A DNA stretch of 64,000 nt from CAG-411 sp963643465 (GCA_963643465.1 CAVIJT010000009.1:70714-134713), one strand, 5' to 3'. Shown: positions 8,709 through 18,995, counted from the stretch's first letter. The notes: generated from the sequence alone by a model not told the origin. Translations and numbers: made by a program.

Positions 8709-10820
8709 TTAAACCTCGAATAATAAATCTGCGTAGCTAGGTACTGGCCAATATTCTTTTCCAACGATTGGCTCTAATTCATCAATTGGCGCTCTAAGTG
8801 CATCCATATCTGCCTTAACTACATCTTTAAAGAAGTTAGCCTGCTCTTCCACATCTGCCTTAGCAGCTCCCTCAGCAATAGACGCCTTTAATTTAGCCTG
8901 TGCCTTTTGAGCTTGTGCCAACAAATCAGAGGCTTTCTTTAACAACTCTGTCTGAACTTCCACATTTATGCCATCACAAGCTGCCTTAATCTCATTGATA
9001 GAAGCTGCAAGGTCTGTTACATAAGCAATGATTGCAGGAATAAACTTCTTACCAGCCATATCTACCATAGTCTTAGCCTCAATGTTAATTGCCTTTGCGT
9101 ATGTCTCATAGTTAATCTCTGCACGAGCTTCCAACTCTACGCGGTTCATAACACCTAACTTCTCAAACATAGTAACTGTCTTATCTGATACTATTTCAGG
9201 CACAGCATCTACCATAGTCTTCATATTTGGAAGACCTCTCTTCTCAGCTTCTGCTACCCATCCTTCTGAGTATCCGTTACCATTAAAGATAACTCTCTGA
9301 TGATCGGTCAATGTCTTCTTAATCAAATCATGGCATGCGTCTTTTACATCGCTTGCTTTCTCTAACTGATCTGCAAAGTCTGACAATACATCTGCAACAA
9401 TAGTATTTAAAATAGTGTTTGGTCCAGCAACAGATAAAGATGATGCAACCATACGGAACTCAAACTTATTACCTGTAAATGCAAATGGGGATGTTCTATT
9501 TCTATCTGTAGCATCTTTCATAAAGTCAGGCAATGTACTTACACCAGTATGTAATTTCTCACCTTTCTTAGAACTTGTAGCCTCGCCAGTTGAGATTAAC
9601 TGATTTACCACATCCTCCAACTGCTCTCCTAAGAAAATAGAAATAATTGCAGGAGGTGCCTCATTTGCTCCTAATCTGTGATCATTTCCTGGATTTGATG
9701 CAGAGAGACGAAGCAATCCAGCATTTTCATCTACAGCGCGTACTACTGCTGCAAGGAACAATAAGAACTGCATATTCTCATGTGGAGTCTTACCTGGATC
9801 TAATAAGTTTTGTCCGTCATCTGTTACCAATGACCAGTTATCATGCTTACCGGAACCATTTACACCTGCGAATGGTTTCTCATGAAGAAGACACTCCATA
9901 CCATGACGCTTTGCCACTTTCTTCATTGTCTCCATAATTAGCTGGTTGTGGTCTGTTGCAATATTAGCAGTTCCATAAATTGGTGCTAATTCATGCTGTG
10001 CTGGAGCAACTTCATTATGCTGTGTTTTTGCAAGAATACCAAGTCTCCACAACTCTGTATTCAACTCTTTCATATAACCAGCAATTCTTTCTTTTAAAGT
10101 ACCAAAATAGTGATCGTCTAACTCCTGTCCTTTTGGAGGCATTGCTCCAAACAAAGTACGACCTGTAAAAATCAAATCCTCACGCTGCAAATATTTCTCT
10201 CTGTCTACCAAAAAGTATTCCTGCTCTGCTCCTACAGAACAACTTACTTCCTTAACAGTATCATTTCCTAAACATCTAAGTACACGAACTGCCTGGTTAC
10301 TAATTGCCTCCATAGAACGTAGCAATGGTGTCTTCTTATCTAAGGCCTCACCTGTATATGAACAGAATGCAGTTGGAATACAAAGGATTACACCTGCTGC
10401 ATCTTCTTTTAAGAAAGCTGGTGATGTACAATCCCATGCAGTATAACCTCTTGCCTCACAAGTATCACGAATTCCACCGTTAGGGAAGGAAGAAGCATCT
10501 GGCTCACCTTTTACTAATTCTTTTCCAGAGAACTCTAACATAATTCCACCTTCACCTGCAGGCTGAATAAAGGAATCATGCTTTTCTGCTGTAATACCTG
10601 TCATTGGCTGGAACCAATGTGTATAATGTGTTGCACCTCTCTCTAATGCCCACTCTTTCATTGCATGAGCTACTGCATTAGCAACTTCCATGTCAAGATC
10701 CTGTCCCTCAGCCATAATTTTCTTTAACTTCTTATAAATTGGCTTTGGTAAACGCTCTCTCATTACACTGTCATTAAATACGTCTTTTGCGAAAACATCT
10801 TCAATTACATTCTGTCCCAT
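8709..10820 (-). CDS. glnN: Type III glutamine synthetase
   Basis: Cytoplasmic ATP-dependent synthesis of glutamine from glutamate and ammonia. The 703-residue length and the sequence fit the GSIII (GlnN) family found in Clostridia and Bacteroidetes, which is much longer than GSI/GSII. Recognisable pieces are the GATHYTHWFQP segment near residue 40, SVGAEQEYFLVDR (metal Glu residues) near 197, HNEVAPAQHE near 270, NGSGKHDNWS (ATP/ammonia region) near 325 and NDHRLGANEAPPA near 385. The start has an AAAGGATG ribosome-binding site. It is monocistronic with its own terminator. Confidence 0.97.
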   Translation of the reverse strand: MGQNVIEDVFAKDVFNDSVMRERLPKPIYKKLKKIMAEGQDLDMEVANAVAHAMKEWALERGATHYTHWFQPMTGITAEKHDSFIQPAGEGGIMLEFSGKELVKGEPDASSFPNGGIRDTCEARGYTAWDCTSPAFLKEDAAGVILCIPTAFCSYTGEALDKKTPLLRSMEAISNQAVRVLRCLGNDTVKEVSCSVGAEQEYFLVDREKYLQREDLIFTGRTLFGAMPPKGQELDDHYFGTLKERIAGYMKELNTELWRLGILAKTQHNEVAPAQHELAPIYGTANIATDHNQLIMETMKKVAKRHGMECLLHEKPFAGVNGSGKHDNWSLVTDDGQNLLDPGKTPHENMQFLLFLAAVVRAVDENAGLLRLSASNPGNDHRLGANEAPPAIISIFLGEQLEDVVNQLISTGEATSSKKGEKLHTGVSTLPDFMKDATDRNRTSPFAFTGNKFEFRMVASSLSVAGPNTILNTIVADVLSDFADQLEKASDVKDACHDLIKKTLTDHQRVIFNGNGYSEGWVAEAEKRGLPNMKTMVDAVPEIVSDKTVTMFEKLGVMNRVELEARAEINYETYAKAINIEAKTMVDMAGKKFIPAIIAYVTDLAASINEIKAACDGINVEVQTELLKKASDLLAQAQKAQAKLKASIAEGAAKADVEEQANFFKDVVKADMDALRAPIDELEPIVGKEYWPVPSYADLLFEV

Positions 10821-11020
10821 AAATATTCTACATCCTTTCTTTTTATCGTAACCTCTCCTTGAAGTATACGTTATCTTTCTTTTTCTGTCAATTTCATTCG
10901 ACTCATGAATCGATTTATTTTTTCAACTATGATACTGACAAGTTCATATTTCATAACTGTTTATTCAAATGTCAGCACATAAAACTTTTTGCATTGTTAG
11001 AAAAACTTTCCCAATAATGC

Positions 11021-11054
11021 AAAAAAGCGTCCTCAAATAAATATTTGAGAACGC
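11021..11054 (-). terminator. Terminator of the MscS gene
   Basis: Stem GCGTTCTCAAATA / TATTTGAGGACGC followed on the minus strand by TTTTTT, about 65 bases after the channel gene's stop. Confidence 0.85.
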
Positions 11055-11120
11055 CTTTGTTCTTACGATTTCTTCGTCACCATTAAGATACCACAAATTT
11101 TTCTTTTTGGCAACCCCTTT

Positions 11121-12113
11121 TTATTTTTTTATTTCAGTTGCATCATTATTTCCCACCAAACTTACATCCATGCGGTCATATGGTATAGAAATATTTTTCT
11201 CATCAAAGGTAATTTTTATTTTCTCCTGTAAGTCCCATTTTACTGCCCAATAGTTTTCAGATTTTGTCCATACTCGCATCCCCATGGTAATAGCACTAGA
11301 ATCAAAACTATCTACAAAAATAGAAATTTCCTCATCTTTTAAAACGAATTCATGACTTTTGGCAACTTCTTCTAACACCGATTTTACATATCGAATGTCT
11401 GATTCGTAGTCAACTCCCACCGTAATATCCACTCGTCTAGTTTCCTGATGGGTTACATTTATAATGTTTGCACCAGAAAGGCTTCCGTTTGGAAGTACAA
11501 TTTTTCGATTATCCGGAGTAAGAAGTGTCGTGTAAATAATATCTATTTTTTTTACCACTCCTTCATTGCCAAGGGCAATAATATAATCGCCCACCAGAAA
11601 TGGTTTCGACAATAATAATAAAATTCCTCCTGCAAAATTAGCTAAACTATCTTGAAAAGATAAACTCAGTGCAAGACCTCCGGAACCAAGCACAGCTACA
11701 ATAGCCCCTGTACCAAAGTTCAAATAGCTGGCACACACTGCAATGAGTATTACTATTCCTGCTCCATTTGCAAGAGAACAAAGAAAATGAATGGTACCTT
11801 CTTCCATATTACTCTTACCTAAGGACTTCTTTAATATCTTTACTACTTTTTTTATGATTACTTTTCCAACAAGAAAAATAAGAAGAGCAATCGCCAATTT
11901 AATTACTACCGGAAGCAGTACATCTACAGCATAATCTTTTACCCAACTAATCATATTCCCCATCCAGCTTACTGTATCTTGTACTGTTTCAATCTCCGCC
12001 GGCGGCATAGTTCCATCGGCAGTCAAATCCAACCCATTGTCTGCTTCTCCATATAATAAAGTTGTCCCACCATTCCATATACAATTTACCATTCCAATTG
12101 CATGTCTCCACAT
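11121..12113 (-). CDS. Small-conductance mechanosensitive channel (MscS family)
   Basis: Inner-membrane osmotic safety valve, 330 aa. TM segments lie at about 60-85, 105-125 and 130-155. The third carries the pore-helix Gly/Ala pattern GSGGLALSLSFQDSLANFAGGILLL, shown here in full motif only for its Gly and Ala spacing, and is followed by the KPFLVGDYI segment that starts the cytoplasmic beta domain. The C-terminal vestibule domain is complete. A 40-residue N-terminal extension precedes TM1. It sits upstream of its own terminator and just downstream of glgB on the same strand. Confidence 0.93.
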   Translation of the reverse strand: MWRHAIGMVNCIWNGGTTLLYGEADNGLDLTADGTMPPAEIETVQDTVSWMGNMISWVKDYAVDVLLPVVIKLAIALLIFLVGKVIIKKVVKILKKSLGKSNMEEGTIHFLCSLANGAGIVILIAVCASYLNFGTGAIVAVLGSGGLALSLSFQDSLANFAGGILLLLSKPFLVGDYIIALGNEGVVKKIDIIYTTLLTPDNRKIVLPNGSLSGANIINVTHQETRRVDITVGVDYESDIRYVKSVLEEVAKSHEFVLKDEEISIFVDSFDSSAITMGMRVWTKSENYWAVKWDLQEKIKITFDEKNISIPYDRMDVSLVGNNDATEIKK

Positions 12114-12181
12114 ACTGCTTTCTTTCTCCCTTCGTGTCTAAATTTCCAGAACCAAGTGGACAAGTCTAGTCTCACAAAATT

Positions 12182-14800
12182 CTATTTTTTATCAGATATT
12201 TCTATAATGCCATTTGATGCTTCTTTTTTTTCTGTATCCTTTTCTACGTCTGGACTATCTTTTTTGGCAGATAACGTTTCTTTTGACGGTTCTTTTACAC
12301 TTGTTCCTAACTGGACTTCTTCTCTTTGTTCTGCCACTTTCTTTGCCAACTCTTTCTCCACTGTATTCACAGTTTCCGCGCTGTCTTTCTCATTAGCCTT
12401 TTTTTCTTTTTGTGCTTTCTTTTCTTCCACCTGCTTTAAGCTAACCTTTTTTGCCTTTGTTTTTCGTTCCTCTGGCTTTGCAGGTTTTTTCACAGGCTTT
12501 TTCTCTTCCTTTGTTGTGCTTTTCTTGGTAGTTGTTTTTTTCACTGTAGTCTTTGGTGTTTCTTTCTTATCTAACAATGGTGTACAACGAAATACTGCAA
12601 TTCCAAGAGGCGGAACGGTAATAGAAATGGACTGTTCTCTCTCATCCCATTCCGCAGCCTTTGACTGCTTCACTCTTGAATTTACATGACCCTCACCACC
12701 AAATTCCTCTCTATCACTGTTAAAGGTTTCTTTGTATTTTCCCTTAAATGGCACACCCACTTTAAAGTCTTCATATACCACTGGCGTAAAATTGCAAACA
12801 ACCAAAAGTGTATCTTCCTCATTGCCATTCTTTCGCAAATAAGAAACCACACTTCGCTCTGCATCCATACAATTGATCCACTCAAATCCTTCCGGATCTG
12901 AATCCATCTCATACAATGCCGGATAATCTAAATAAAGTTGGTTTAAAGATTTTACATAGTGCTGCATCTTCTGGTGCATTGGATATTCGTCTACCAAATT
13001 CCACTGGAGACTCTCTTTCTCATTCCACTCATCAAACTGTCCAAATTCCTGCCCCATAAATAACAGCTTTTTCCCAGGATGTGTCATAAAAAATCCATAG
13101 GCAGCACGTAGATTTGCAAACTTTTGCTCATAAGTTCCATACATCTTTCCAATCATAGAACCTTTTCCATGAGTTACTTCATCATGGGAAAATACCAGCA
13201 TAAAGTTCTCTGTATACTGATATAACATTCCAAAGGTCAACGCATTATGATTTCCCTTTCGAAACAGTGGGTCTAATGTCATATATCCAAGAAAATCATT
13301 CATCCATCCCATGTTCCACTTAAAATCAAAACCAAGTCCATTTTGGTCTGCATCTCCAGTTACCATCGGCCATGCAGTGGATTCCTCTGCAATCATAAGA
13401 ACTCCTTTATGGTTCTTAGTCACAAGGGTATTTAAGGCTTTTAAAAGCTGTTCCACTTCTAAGTTCTCATTGCCACCATAAATATTAGGCAGCCACTCCC
13501 CATCTCTTTTTCCATAATCTAAGTATAGCATAGATGCCACTGCATCCATTCGAAGTCCATCCGCATGAAATGTTTCAATCCAGAATAAGGCATTGGCAAT
13601 AAGAAAATTATTTACCTGTGGTTTTCCAAAATCAAAAATCAAAGTTCCCCAATCTGGATGTGTTCCTCTTCTTGGGTCTGGATTTTCATACAAACAAGTA
13701 CCATCAAAGTTTGCCAACCCAAAGTTGTCTCTAGGAAAATGCGCAGGAACCCAATCCAAAATCACACCGATCCCCTGTTTGTGCATATAGTCCACAAAAT
13801 ACATGAAATCCTGTGGAGTTCCATAACGAGAAGTTACTGCAAAATATCCTGTTACCTGATATCCCCAAGATTCATCTAATGGATGTTCCATCACTGGCAT
13901 AAGTTCCACATGGGTATAATTCATCTTCTTCACATATTTTGCAAGAATCGGTGCAATTTCACGATAATTATAAAATCCATCGGAATCTTCCTCTGTAACT
14001 TCTTTCTTCATCCAAGAACCAAGATGCACCTCATAAGTATTAATTGGCTCCTTCAAATACTCTTTCTTTGTTCTATCCAAAATCCAATTTTTATCATTCC
14101 ATGAAAAATCAGACAAATCTGTCACTATACTGGCATTGTTTGGTCTCATTTCACAAGCATTTCCATATGGATCACTCTTTAAGAATGTAATGTCACCCCG
14201 AAGTTTTATCTCATATTTATAAATACATCCTGCCCCTACACCGGGAATAAACAATTCAAAAATTCCGGACGCATCCAATCGACGCATTTGATGTGCGCGA
14301 CCATCCCATTTATTAAAATCACCAACTACACTAACGCGAAACGCATTAGGAGCCCATACTGCAAAAGCAGTTCCTTTTACCCCGTTGATTTCTGTCACAT
14401 GCGCTCCTAGCTTTTTATATATTTCATAATGGATTCCGTTTATAAAACGAGTTTCATCTTTGGCATCAATGGTAGACTCAAAGGAATAAGGGTCTGGATA
14501 TTCTTGTCTTTCTCCATTTTTGTTTTCTACTATGTATACGTATTTGGGAACTCTTTTCCCTGTAAGAAGGGTTGCAAAAAATCCTGCCTCATCCTCTAAA
14601 AACATCTCAGTTTCTTTTCCTGTCTGGGTATTTTTTACCCAAACTTTCTCTGCCTCTGGTAAAAATGTCTGAACTAAAATTCCGTCTTTCACCGGATGTG
14701 CGCCAAGAAAATCATGAGGTGCGTCTTCCTCCGAATAAACAACCGCCTCTATTCTTGCCCAATCCATTAAATCATACACTCTGTCCTCTAATGACTTCAT
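12182..14800 (-). CDS. glgB: 1,4-alpha-glucan branching enzyme with Lys-rich C-terminal tail
   Basis: Introduces alpha-1,6 branches into glycogen in the cytoplasm. The N-terminal branching-enzyme domains include AVWAPNAFRVSVVGDFNKWD near residue 165. The GH13 core has GLRMDAVAS (nucleophile) near 416, EESTAWP (acid/base) near 471 and SHDEVTHGKGSM near 541, and a C-terminal beta domain ends near residue 735. At 872 aa it exceeds the usual 630-730 because of a roughly 135-residue tail of Lys/Thr/Glu/Ala low-complexity sequence, unlike known GlgB ends. The start follows GGAGG. The enzyme call is certain; the tail has no known role. Confidence 0.96.
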   Translation of the reverse strand: MKSLEDRVYDLMDWARIEAVVYSEEDAPHDFLGAHPVKDGILVQTFLPEAEKVWVKNTQTGKETEMFLEDEAGFFATLLTGKRVPKYVYIVENKNGERQEYPDPYSFESTIDAKDETRFINGIHYEIYKKLGAHVTEINGVKGTAFAVWAPNAFRVSVVGDFNKWDGRAHQMRRLDASGIFELFIPGVGAGCIYKYEIKLRGDITFLKSDPYGNACEMRPNNASIVTDLSDFSWNDKNWILDRTKKEYLKEPINTYEVHLGSWMKKEVTEEDSDGFYNYREIAPILAKYVKKMNYTHVELMPVMEHPLDESWGYQVTGYFAVTSRYGTPQDFMYFVDYMHKQGIGVILDWVPAHFPRDNFGLANFDGTCLYENPDPRRGTHPDWGTLIFDFGKPQVNNFLIANALFWIETFHADGLRMDAVASMLYLDYGKRDGEWLPNIYGGNENLEVEQLLKALNTLVTKNHKGVLMIAEESTAWPMVTGDADQNGLGFDFKWNMGWMNDFLGYMTLDPLFRKGNHNALTFGMLYQYTENFMLVFSHDEVTHGKGSMIGKMYGTYEQKFANLRAAYGFFMTHPGKKLLFMGQEFGQFDEWNEKESLQWNLVDEYPMHQKMQHYVKSLNQLYLDYPALYEMDSDPEGFEWINCMDAERSVVSYLRKNGNEEDTLLVVCNFTPVVYEDFKVGVPFKGKYKETFNSDREEFGGEGHVNSRVKQSKAAEWDEREQSISITVPPLGIAVFRCTPLLDKKETPKTTVKKTTTKKSTTKEEKKPVKKPAKPEERKTKAKKVSLKQVEEKKAQKEKKANEKDSAETVNTVEKELAKKVAEQREEVQLGTSVKEPSKETLSAKKDSPDVEKDTEKKEASNGIIEISDKK

Positions 14801-14837
14801 TTCTTTCTAAACCTCCCCAATTATTTTAACTTCTAAA

Positions 14838-14986
14838 ACATTCGAATTCCTTCCTATCTATCGGGCTTCATTCTCCTGTTTCCCACTATATATTTTATAA
14901 TGATACTACGAATTCCTCCGCCTTCGGCTCTCGTAATTCTACAAATATTCGAATTCCGCCCTATCGGGCTACATTCTCATATTTGT
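14838..14986. repeat. Three related small palindromic units
   Basis: Units at about 14838-14880, 14906-14942 and 14941-14986 share CGAATTCC followed by a GC-rich mini-hairpin (GCCTTCGGC or GCCCTATCGGGC) and a TCTC/CATTCTC tail. The third is a nested palindrome: outer ACAAATAT (14941-14948) / ATATTTGT (14979-14986), inner GCCC / GGGC. They lie between divergent genes and resemble REP-type intergenic repeats. Confidence 0.7.
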
Positions 14987-14995
14987 TCGGTCCCC

Positions 14996-15037
14996 AAATA
15001 CACCCAAATAGATGCACGCATCTATTTGGGTGTATTT
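14996..15037. other. Perfect 20-bp-stem hairpin between divergent genes
   Basis: AAATACACCCAAATAGATGC at 14996-15015 is exactly inverted at 15018-15037. T-runs on both strands give it the look of a bidirectional terminator, yet it lies between two divergently transcribed genes, where a terminator has no obvious gene end to serve. It may be a leader attenuator or a mobile hairpin. Confidence 0.75.
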
Positions 15038-15176
15038 TTGTCCCTTGTATCATTATATCATTATTCAGTCTTTTTTCCTATGGAAATTTTTTTGCATTAC
15101 CAAAGAAATATGCTATAATTATTATGGAAAATATTTACAATACTTTTATGATTTCTATTACTAAAGGGGGAGCCTC

Positions 15177-16943
15177 ATGTTTGAAAAAGAATTTATCACT
15201 CACAAAATCCTTTTATTTATTGCTTTGGTTTTCATTCTTTGTTTTTCCTATGATAAATATGTATCCGAAAAGAATGGTATTTCCAGTGAGGAAGGCACCA
15301 TTTATGCCATTTCAAACACAAGTGAATCCCTTGCAGACAGTCCTTATAACAGTTCCAAATATAACGCAGAACAGATACAACAAGGCATTATCGATCAACC
15401 CTTGTTTGTATCTATTCCTTCTATTTTTTCCTATATAAATGAAATTGCAAAACAGCCGGAAGATAACTCCATTTTAACAACAACTTCCGACTATGATTAC
15501 AACAATAAAACTTGGATAGAAAGTTCCTACTACACCAATTTATTGTCCGTTACAAAGGACAACCAATTTCAATATGACCGTGTACTAGAAAACTGTATAC
15601 TAAGCCAGCGAGCACCACTTTATTATGATTTACTGCACACAGTAAGTTCTATTTTTGGTGGCTTTCATTTATACCGCCTTGGTTTTTTCATTAATATTGT
15701 TTTTCTGTTTGCTACCGCATTCTGTTTACTTACTATGGGAAAGAAATATTTTCATTCCTCTTTTGCAGGACTTGCAGCAGCACTTATGTATTCCCTAAGC
15801 CTTGGATGCTTTTCTTCCATGGTGTGTGCTACCCCTTATATTATGGTTAGCTTTTTTCTTGTATTAACCACACGGATTCACCTTTCCATCCTTCGTAAAA
15901 ACACTACACCAATCTATTTGTATCAGGCAATTGCACTGGTAAATGTGATTGGAAATTTAACGGATTATAGTTATGTTTTATTTGCGATACTATTATGCCT
16001 GTGTTTTTCAGTTGCACTGGCACTACTTGGCCGTCCAAAGGAAATTCTTTACTACATTGCTTTCCAACTGGTATCTGCACTTGTGACGGTATTAATTTAT
16101 CCAGCAGCTATTTTACACATTTCTACCATTGTTATTGAAGGATTTCAACAATTTCTCTACGATTTTCAATTGGAAGAATTCCAGACAAGCTGCATGGCAA
16201 ACTTAACAATTGTGGGCAACCAGCTTTTTAAGCATACTGGAATTTTAATGTTTTTTGTATTGCTGTTACTTGTGGTGTTTGCTATTTTCCTAAAACGAGA
16301 CACGTTCTTTAGCCATTTGTCTCATTTTTTCGAACGTATGTCTACAGGAGATGTGGCAGATTTGTTGATTCCTGCTATTATATTTTTCTATTTCATAGGA
16401 ATCACTTTTTTCCATCTTGACGATAACTATTTTATATTGACTACTTTACTACCACTTTTATCACTTATTATATCATACGTCACTTATCGTCTTTGCAACG
16501 CTACCATTCACTCAGAGTTTAACAGTGGTGTACTTGGAATCACACTTACCTGTATGCTTTGTATGATTACCATTACTACAAGCACTCCACAGTATTTATA
16601 CGCAGATACTATTGACAAGACAAGCTTTGCAGCTTCCCATTCGGAGGAATACTGTATTTTCCTAAGTTCCGACACCCTAAAAGCATCGGATCACATTTTA
16701 GAGCTTGAACAATACAAACATTCCTTGTTTTTGTCCAGAAACCGCTTAAAATCCTTAAAAAAAGATGATACGTTCTTATCTCAGGACAGTGTGATCGTGT
16801 ATTTATCTACTGGTGATTATGTGGATTCGGTTATTGACAAAATTGCAAAGTTTGGTAAATTTAAAATAGTACAACAATTGACCGATTATACAGACGAAAA
16901 TTCCAATCATGTCTATATTTATCAATTAAAAAGAAAGGTCTGA
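15177..16943 (+). CDS. Polytopic membrane protein, possible surface-polysaccharide assembly
   Basis: A 588-residue protein with an N-terminal anchor (about 12-30), a 120-residue extracytoplasmic loop, then about ten hydrophobic helices between residues 165 and 480, and a soluble C-terminal domain of about 110 residues. The layout is like GT-C glycosyltransferase or YfhO-type membrane proteins, but I see no firm catalytic motif. The start follows AAAGGGGGAG. The methyltransferase gene begins 5 bases after its stop, so the two are probably co-transcribed although no functional link is evident. Confidence 0.75.
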   Translation: MFEKEFITHKILLFIALVFILCFSYDKYVSEKNGISSEEGTIYAISNTSESLADSPYNSSKYNAEQIQQGIIDQPLFVSIPSIFSYINEIAKQPEDNSILTTTSDYDYNNKTWIESSYYTNLLSVTKDNQFQYDRVLENCILSQRAPLYYDLLHTVSSIFGGFHLYRLGFFINIVFLFATAFCLLTMGKKYFHSSFAGLAAALMYSLSLGCFSSMVCATPYIMVSFFLVLTTRIHLSILRKNTTPIYLYQAIALVNVIGNLTDYSYVLFAILLCLCFSVALALLGRPKEILYYIAFQLVSALVTVLIYPAAILHISTIVIEGFQQFLYDFQLEEFQTSCMANLTIVGNQLFKHTGILMFFVLLLLVVFAIFLKRDTFFSHLSHFFERMSTGDVADLLIPAIIFFYFIGITFFHLDDNYFILTTLLPLLSLIISYVTYRLCNATIHSEFNSGVLGITLTCMLCMITITTSTPQYLYADTIDKTSFAASHSEEYCIFLSSDTLKASDHILELEQYKHSLFLSRNRLKSLKKDDTFLSQDSVIVYLSTGDYVDSVIDKIAKFGKFKIVQQLTDYTDENSNHVYIYQLKRKV

Positions 16944-16948
16944 CTCCC

Positions 16949-18961
16949 ATGTATACATCAAAAGATACCTTACTTTCTTTAGAACAAGTATGTGAAAAAC
17001 TTCACATTTCCAAAGCTACTGGACGAAACTGGATTCGTCTGCATAAACTTCCTGTGGATTCTTGGATAGAAAAGAAACCGTTCTTTTCTAGTACCAAAAT
17101 TTCCAAGTTGGAACAGGACTTATGGGACGGATCTAATGAATTGCTAAAATCCAGACGAAACAAAGGCTTTCGTTCCGGTACTTCCCTATATCAAAAATAC
17201 CAGACAAGCAAAGAGGCTGAAGCAGAAATTGAAGCTACTCTTTTTTGGTACAGACAGGCAATGGAGAAAAAGGCTGATGCCGCTTTTTCACACACACTGC
17301 TCTGTGCCTGTCTTTTGGAATGTTCTATACAACTTTACGAGAAAAAAGAGCATTTGGTAAGCAAAGATGCCTCTGGACTACTTTCCAATTACTTGGAGCA
17401 TCCGGAAAATTTCCAATTACCTGCTGCCTTTCCATTTTCTTTTTTGGAACCAAAAAAGGCTTTGCTTTCATGCACCAAACAGTTTCCAGACCTTTTTTCT
17501 GTGTGTTACCATTACCGAAAAGAAGAAGATCTACTTGGACTGTTATACCAGTCGATTCGAGCATTGCAAGAACGAAAAAAAACTGGTGCCTATTATACCC
17601 CTGCGACCATTACGGAAAAAACTACAAAAGATTTGTATCCTCTCGTTTCCAAAAATGGTACTTTTCTTGATCCAAGCTGTGGTACTGGAAGTTTTCTTCT
17701 TTCTCTTGTTAAGCAGATTCCAATCTCCCAACTTTACGGCTGTGATATTGATGCTATTAGCGTTGCTATCACCCGATTTAATCTTTCCCTTGCCACAGAT
17801 AGCAAGGATGATGAACTACTTTTGTCCCACATTACGGTATCTGACTTTTTACTAGATACTCTTCCAGTTTCCCAATATGACTGTATTGTAGGAAATCCAC
17901 CATGGGGAACTGCCTTTACGAAAGAGGAGGAAACAAAACTATCCAATATGTATACTTGTACAAAGGTTGGCAGACCAGAATCCTATGTACTGTTTATGGA
18001 ACGTGCCTTGTCTTTGCTTTCGCCCAAAGGAATTCTTTGTTTTGTTCTTCCAGAAGCGTTTTTGCAGGCAAAAAAGCATACCAGTATTCGCAAGCTAGTA
18101 TGCAGACAGTGTACACTTTTATCTTTGGAATATCTGGGAAATGCTTTTTTTGGAGTGCAATGTCCCTCTGTCATTTTTACCATAAAAAGACTGGAACAGG
18201 AAGGGGAAGAGGGGGTTCTCAACTGTGTTTCTGCTCGCATTCAGACAGAACACACCCAGTTTACCATTGAAACCAAACGGACAATCACTTGTGACAATTT
18301 TTCCATTCGCACAGATGATAAGGCTTACCAAATTTTGCAAAAAATAGAGCAAGTGCCAAATCATACTACCCTTTTGGGACAAGCAGAATTCGCACTTGGC
18401 ATTGTAACGGGAAATAATAAAACCATGCTCTCTGACACAAAAGAAAAAGGCATGGAGCCTATTTTATCAGGCAAAGAAATTCTTCCTTACGAAATTCTTC
18501 CTGCAAAAAAATATACCGTTTTTTCAAAGGAACAATTTCAACAATCCGCTCCTCTTTCGCTCTATCATGCACCACAAAAATTCGTATACCGCTTTATCGC
18601 TAAGCATCCGGTAGTGGCACTGGATAAGGACGGCTATTTGACGCTAAACAGTTGTAATTTTTTCATTCCTCATATTCCAGAGGTAGATATGCACTATCTG
18701 TTAGCAGTGCTAAATAGCAGCGTGATTCGCTTTTATTATGAAAATACGTTTCACTCCTTAAAAGTTCTTCGCTCCCATTTGGAGCAGCTTCCTATCCCTG
18801 TGCCTGCTGCCAACATTCAGAAAAGCATTGGAGCATTGGTGAGACATGCGGAACAAACTACAGATAAAGAGAAAAAAGAGTTACTTTTAAAAGAAATAGA
18901 TAGCCACATGCAAGCTCTCTATGGACTTACCAAAAAGGAATGTCATATGTTAAAACTTTAA
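16949..18961 (+). CDS. Orphan N6-adenine DNA methyltransferase (type IIG-like)
   Basis: A 670-residue protein. An N-terminal HTH-like segment (about residues 8-50) precedes a helical region. The N6-adenine methyltransferase core begins with TGAYYTP near residue 212, the SAM-binding motif DPSCGTGSFL near 235 and the catalytic NPPW near 315. The C-terminal third resembles a TaqI/Eco57I-type target-recognition domain. No nuclease motif is seen in this chain and no restriction gene is beside it, so it looks like a solitary modification enzyme or a restriction system that lost its cutter. It is coupled by a 5-base gap to the membrane protein upstream. Confidence 0.88.
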   Translation: MYTSKDTLLSLEQVCEKLHISKATGRNWIRLHKLPVDSWIEKKPFFSSTKISKLEQDLWDGSNELLKSRRNKGFRSGTSLYQKYQTSKEAEAEIEATLFWYRQAMEKKADAAFSHTLLCACLLECSIQLYEKKEHLVSKDASGLLSNYLEHPENFQLPAAFPFSFLEPKKALLSCTKQFPDLFSVCYHYRKEEDLLGLLYQSIRALQERKKTGAYYTPATITEKTTKDLYPLVSKNGTFLDPSCGTGSFLLSLVKQIPISQLYGCDIDAISVAITRFNLSLATDSKDDELLLSHITVSDFLLDTLPVSQYDCIVGNPPWGTAFTKEEETKLSNMYTCTKVGRPESYVLFMERALSLLSPKGILCFVLPEAFLQAKKHTSIRKLVCRQCTLLSLEYLGNAFFGVQCPSVIFTIKRLEQEGEEGVLNCVSARIQTEHTQFTIETKRTITCDNFSIRTDDKAYQILQKIEQVPNHTTLLGQAEFALGIVTGNNKTMLSDTKEKGMEPILSGKEILPYEILPAKKYTVFSKEQFQQSAPLSLYHAPQKFVYRFIAKHPVVALDKDGYLTLNSCNFFIPHIPEVDMHYLLAVLNSSVIRFYYENTFHSLKVLRSHLEQLPIPVPAANIQKSIGALVRHAEQTTDKEKKELLLKEIDSHMQALYGLTKKECHMLKL

Positions 18962-18995
18962 AAAGGACATATGCTATCACGCATATGTCCTTTTT
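18961..18995 (+). terminator. Terminator of the methyltransferase operon
   Basis: AAAAGGACATATGC / GCATATGTCCTTTT with a six-base loop and trailing T-run, beginning at the stop codon itself. Confidence 0.92.

Noticed and set aside
12102..12689. 195-codon plus-strand frame
   Set aside because: Antisense of the Lys-rich GlgB tail; AAA/AAG codons give Phe/Leu runs on the other strand.
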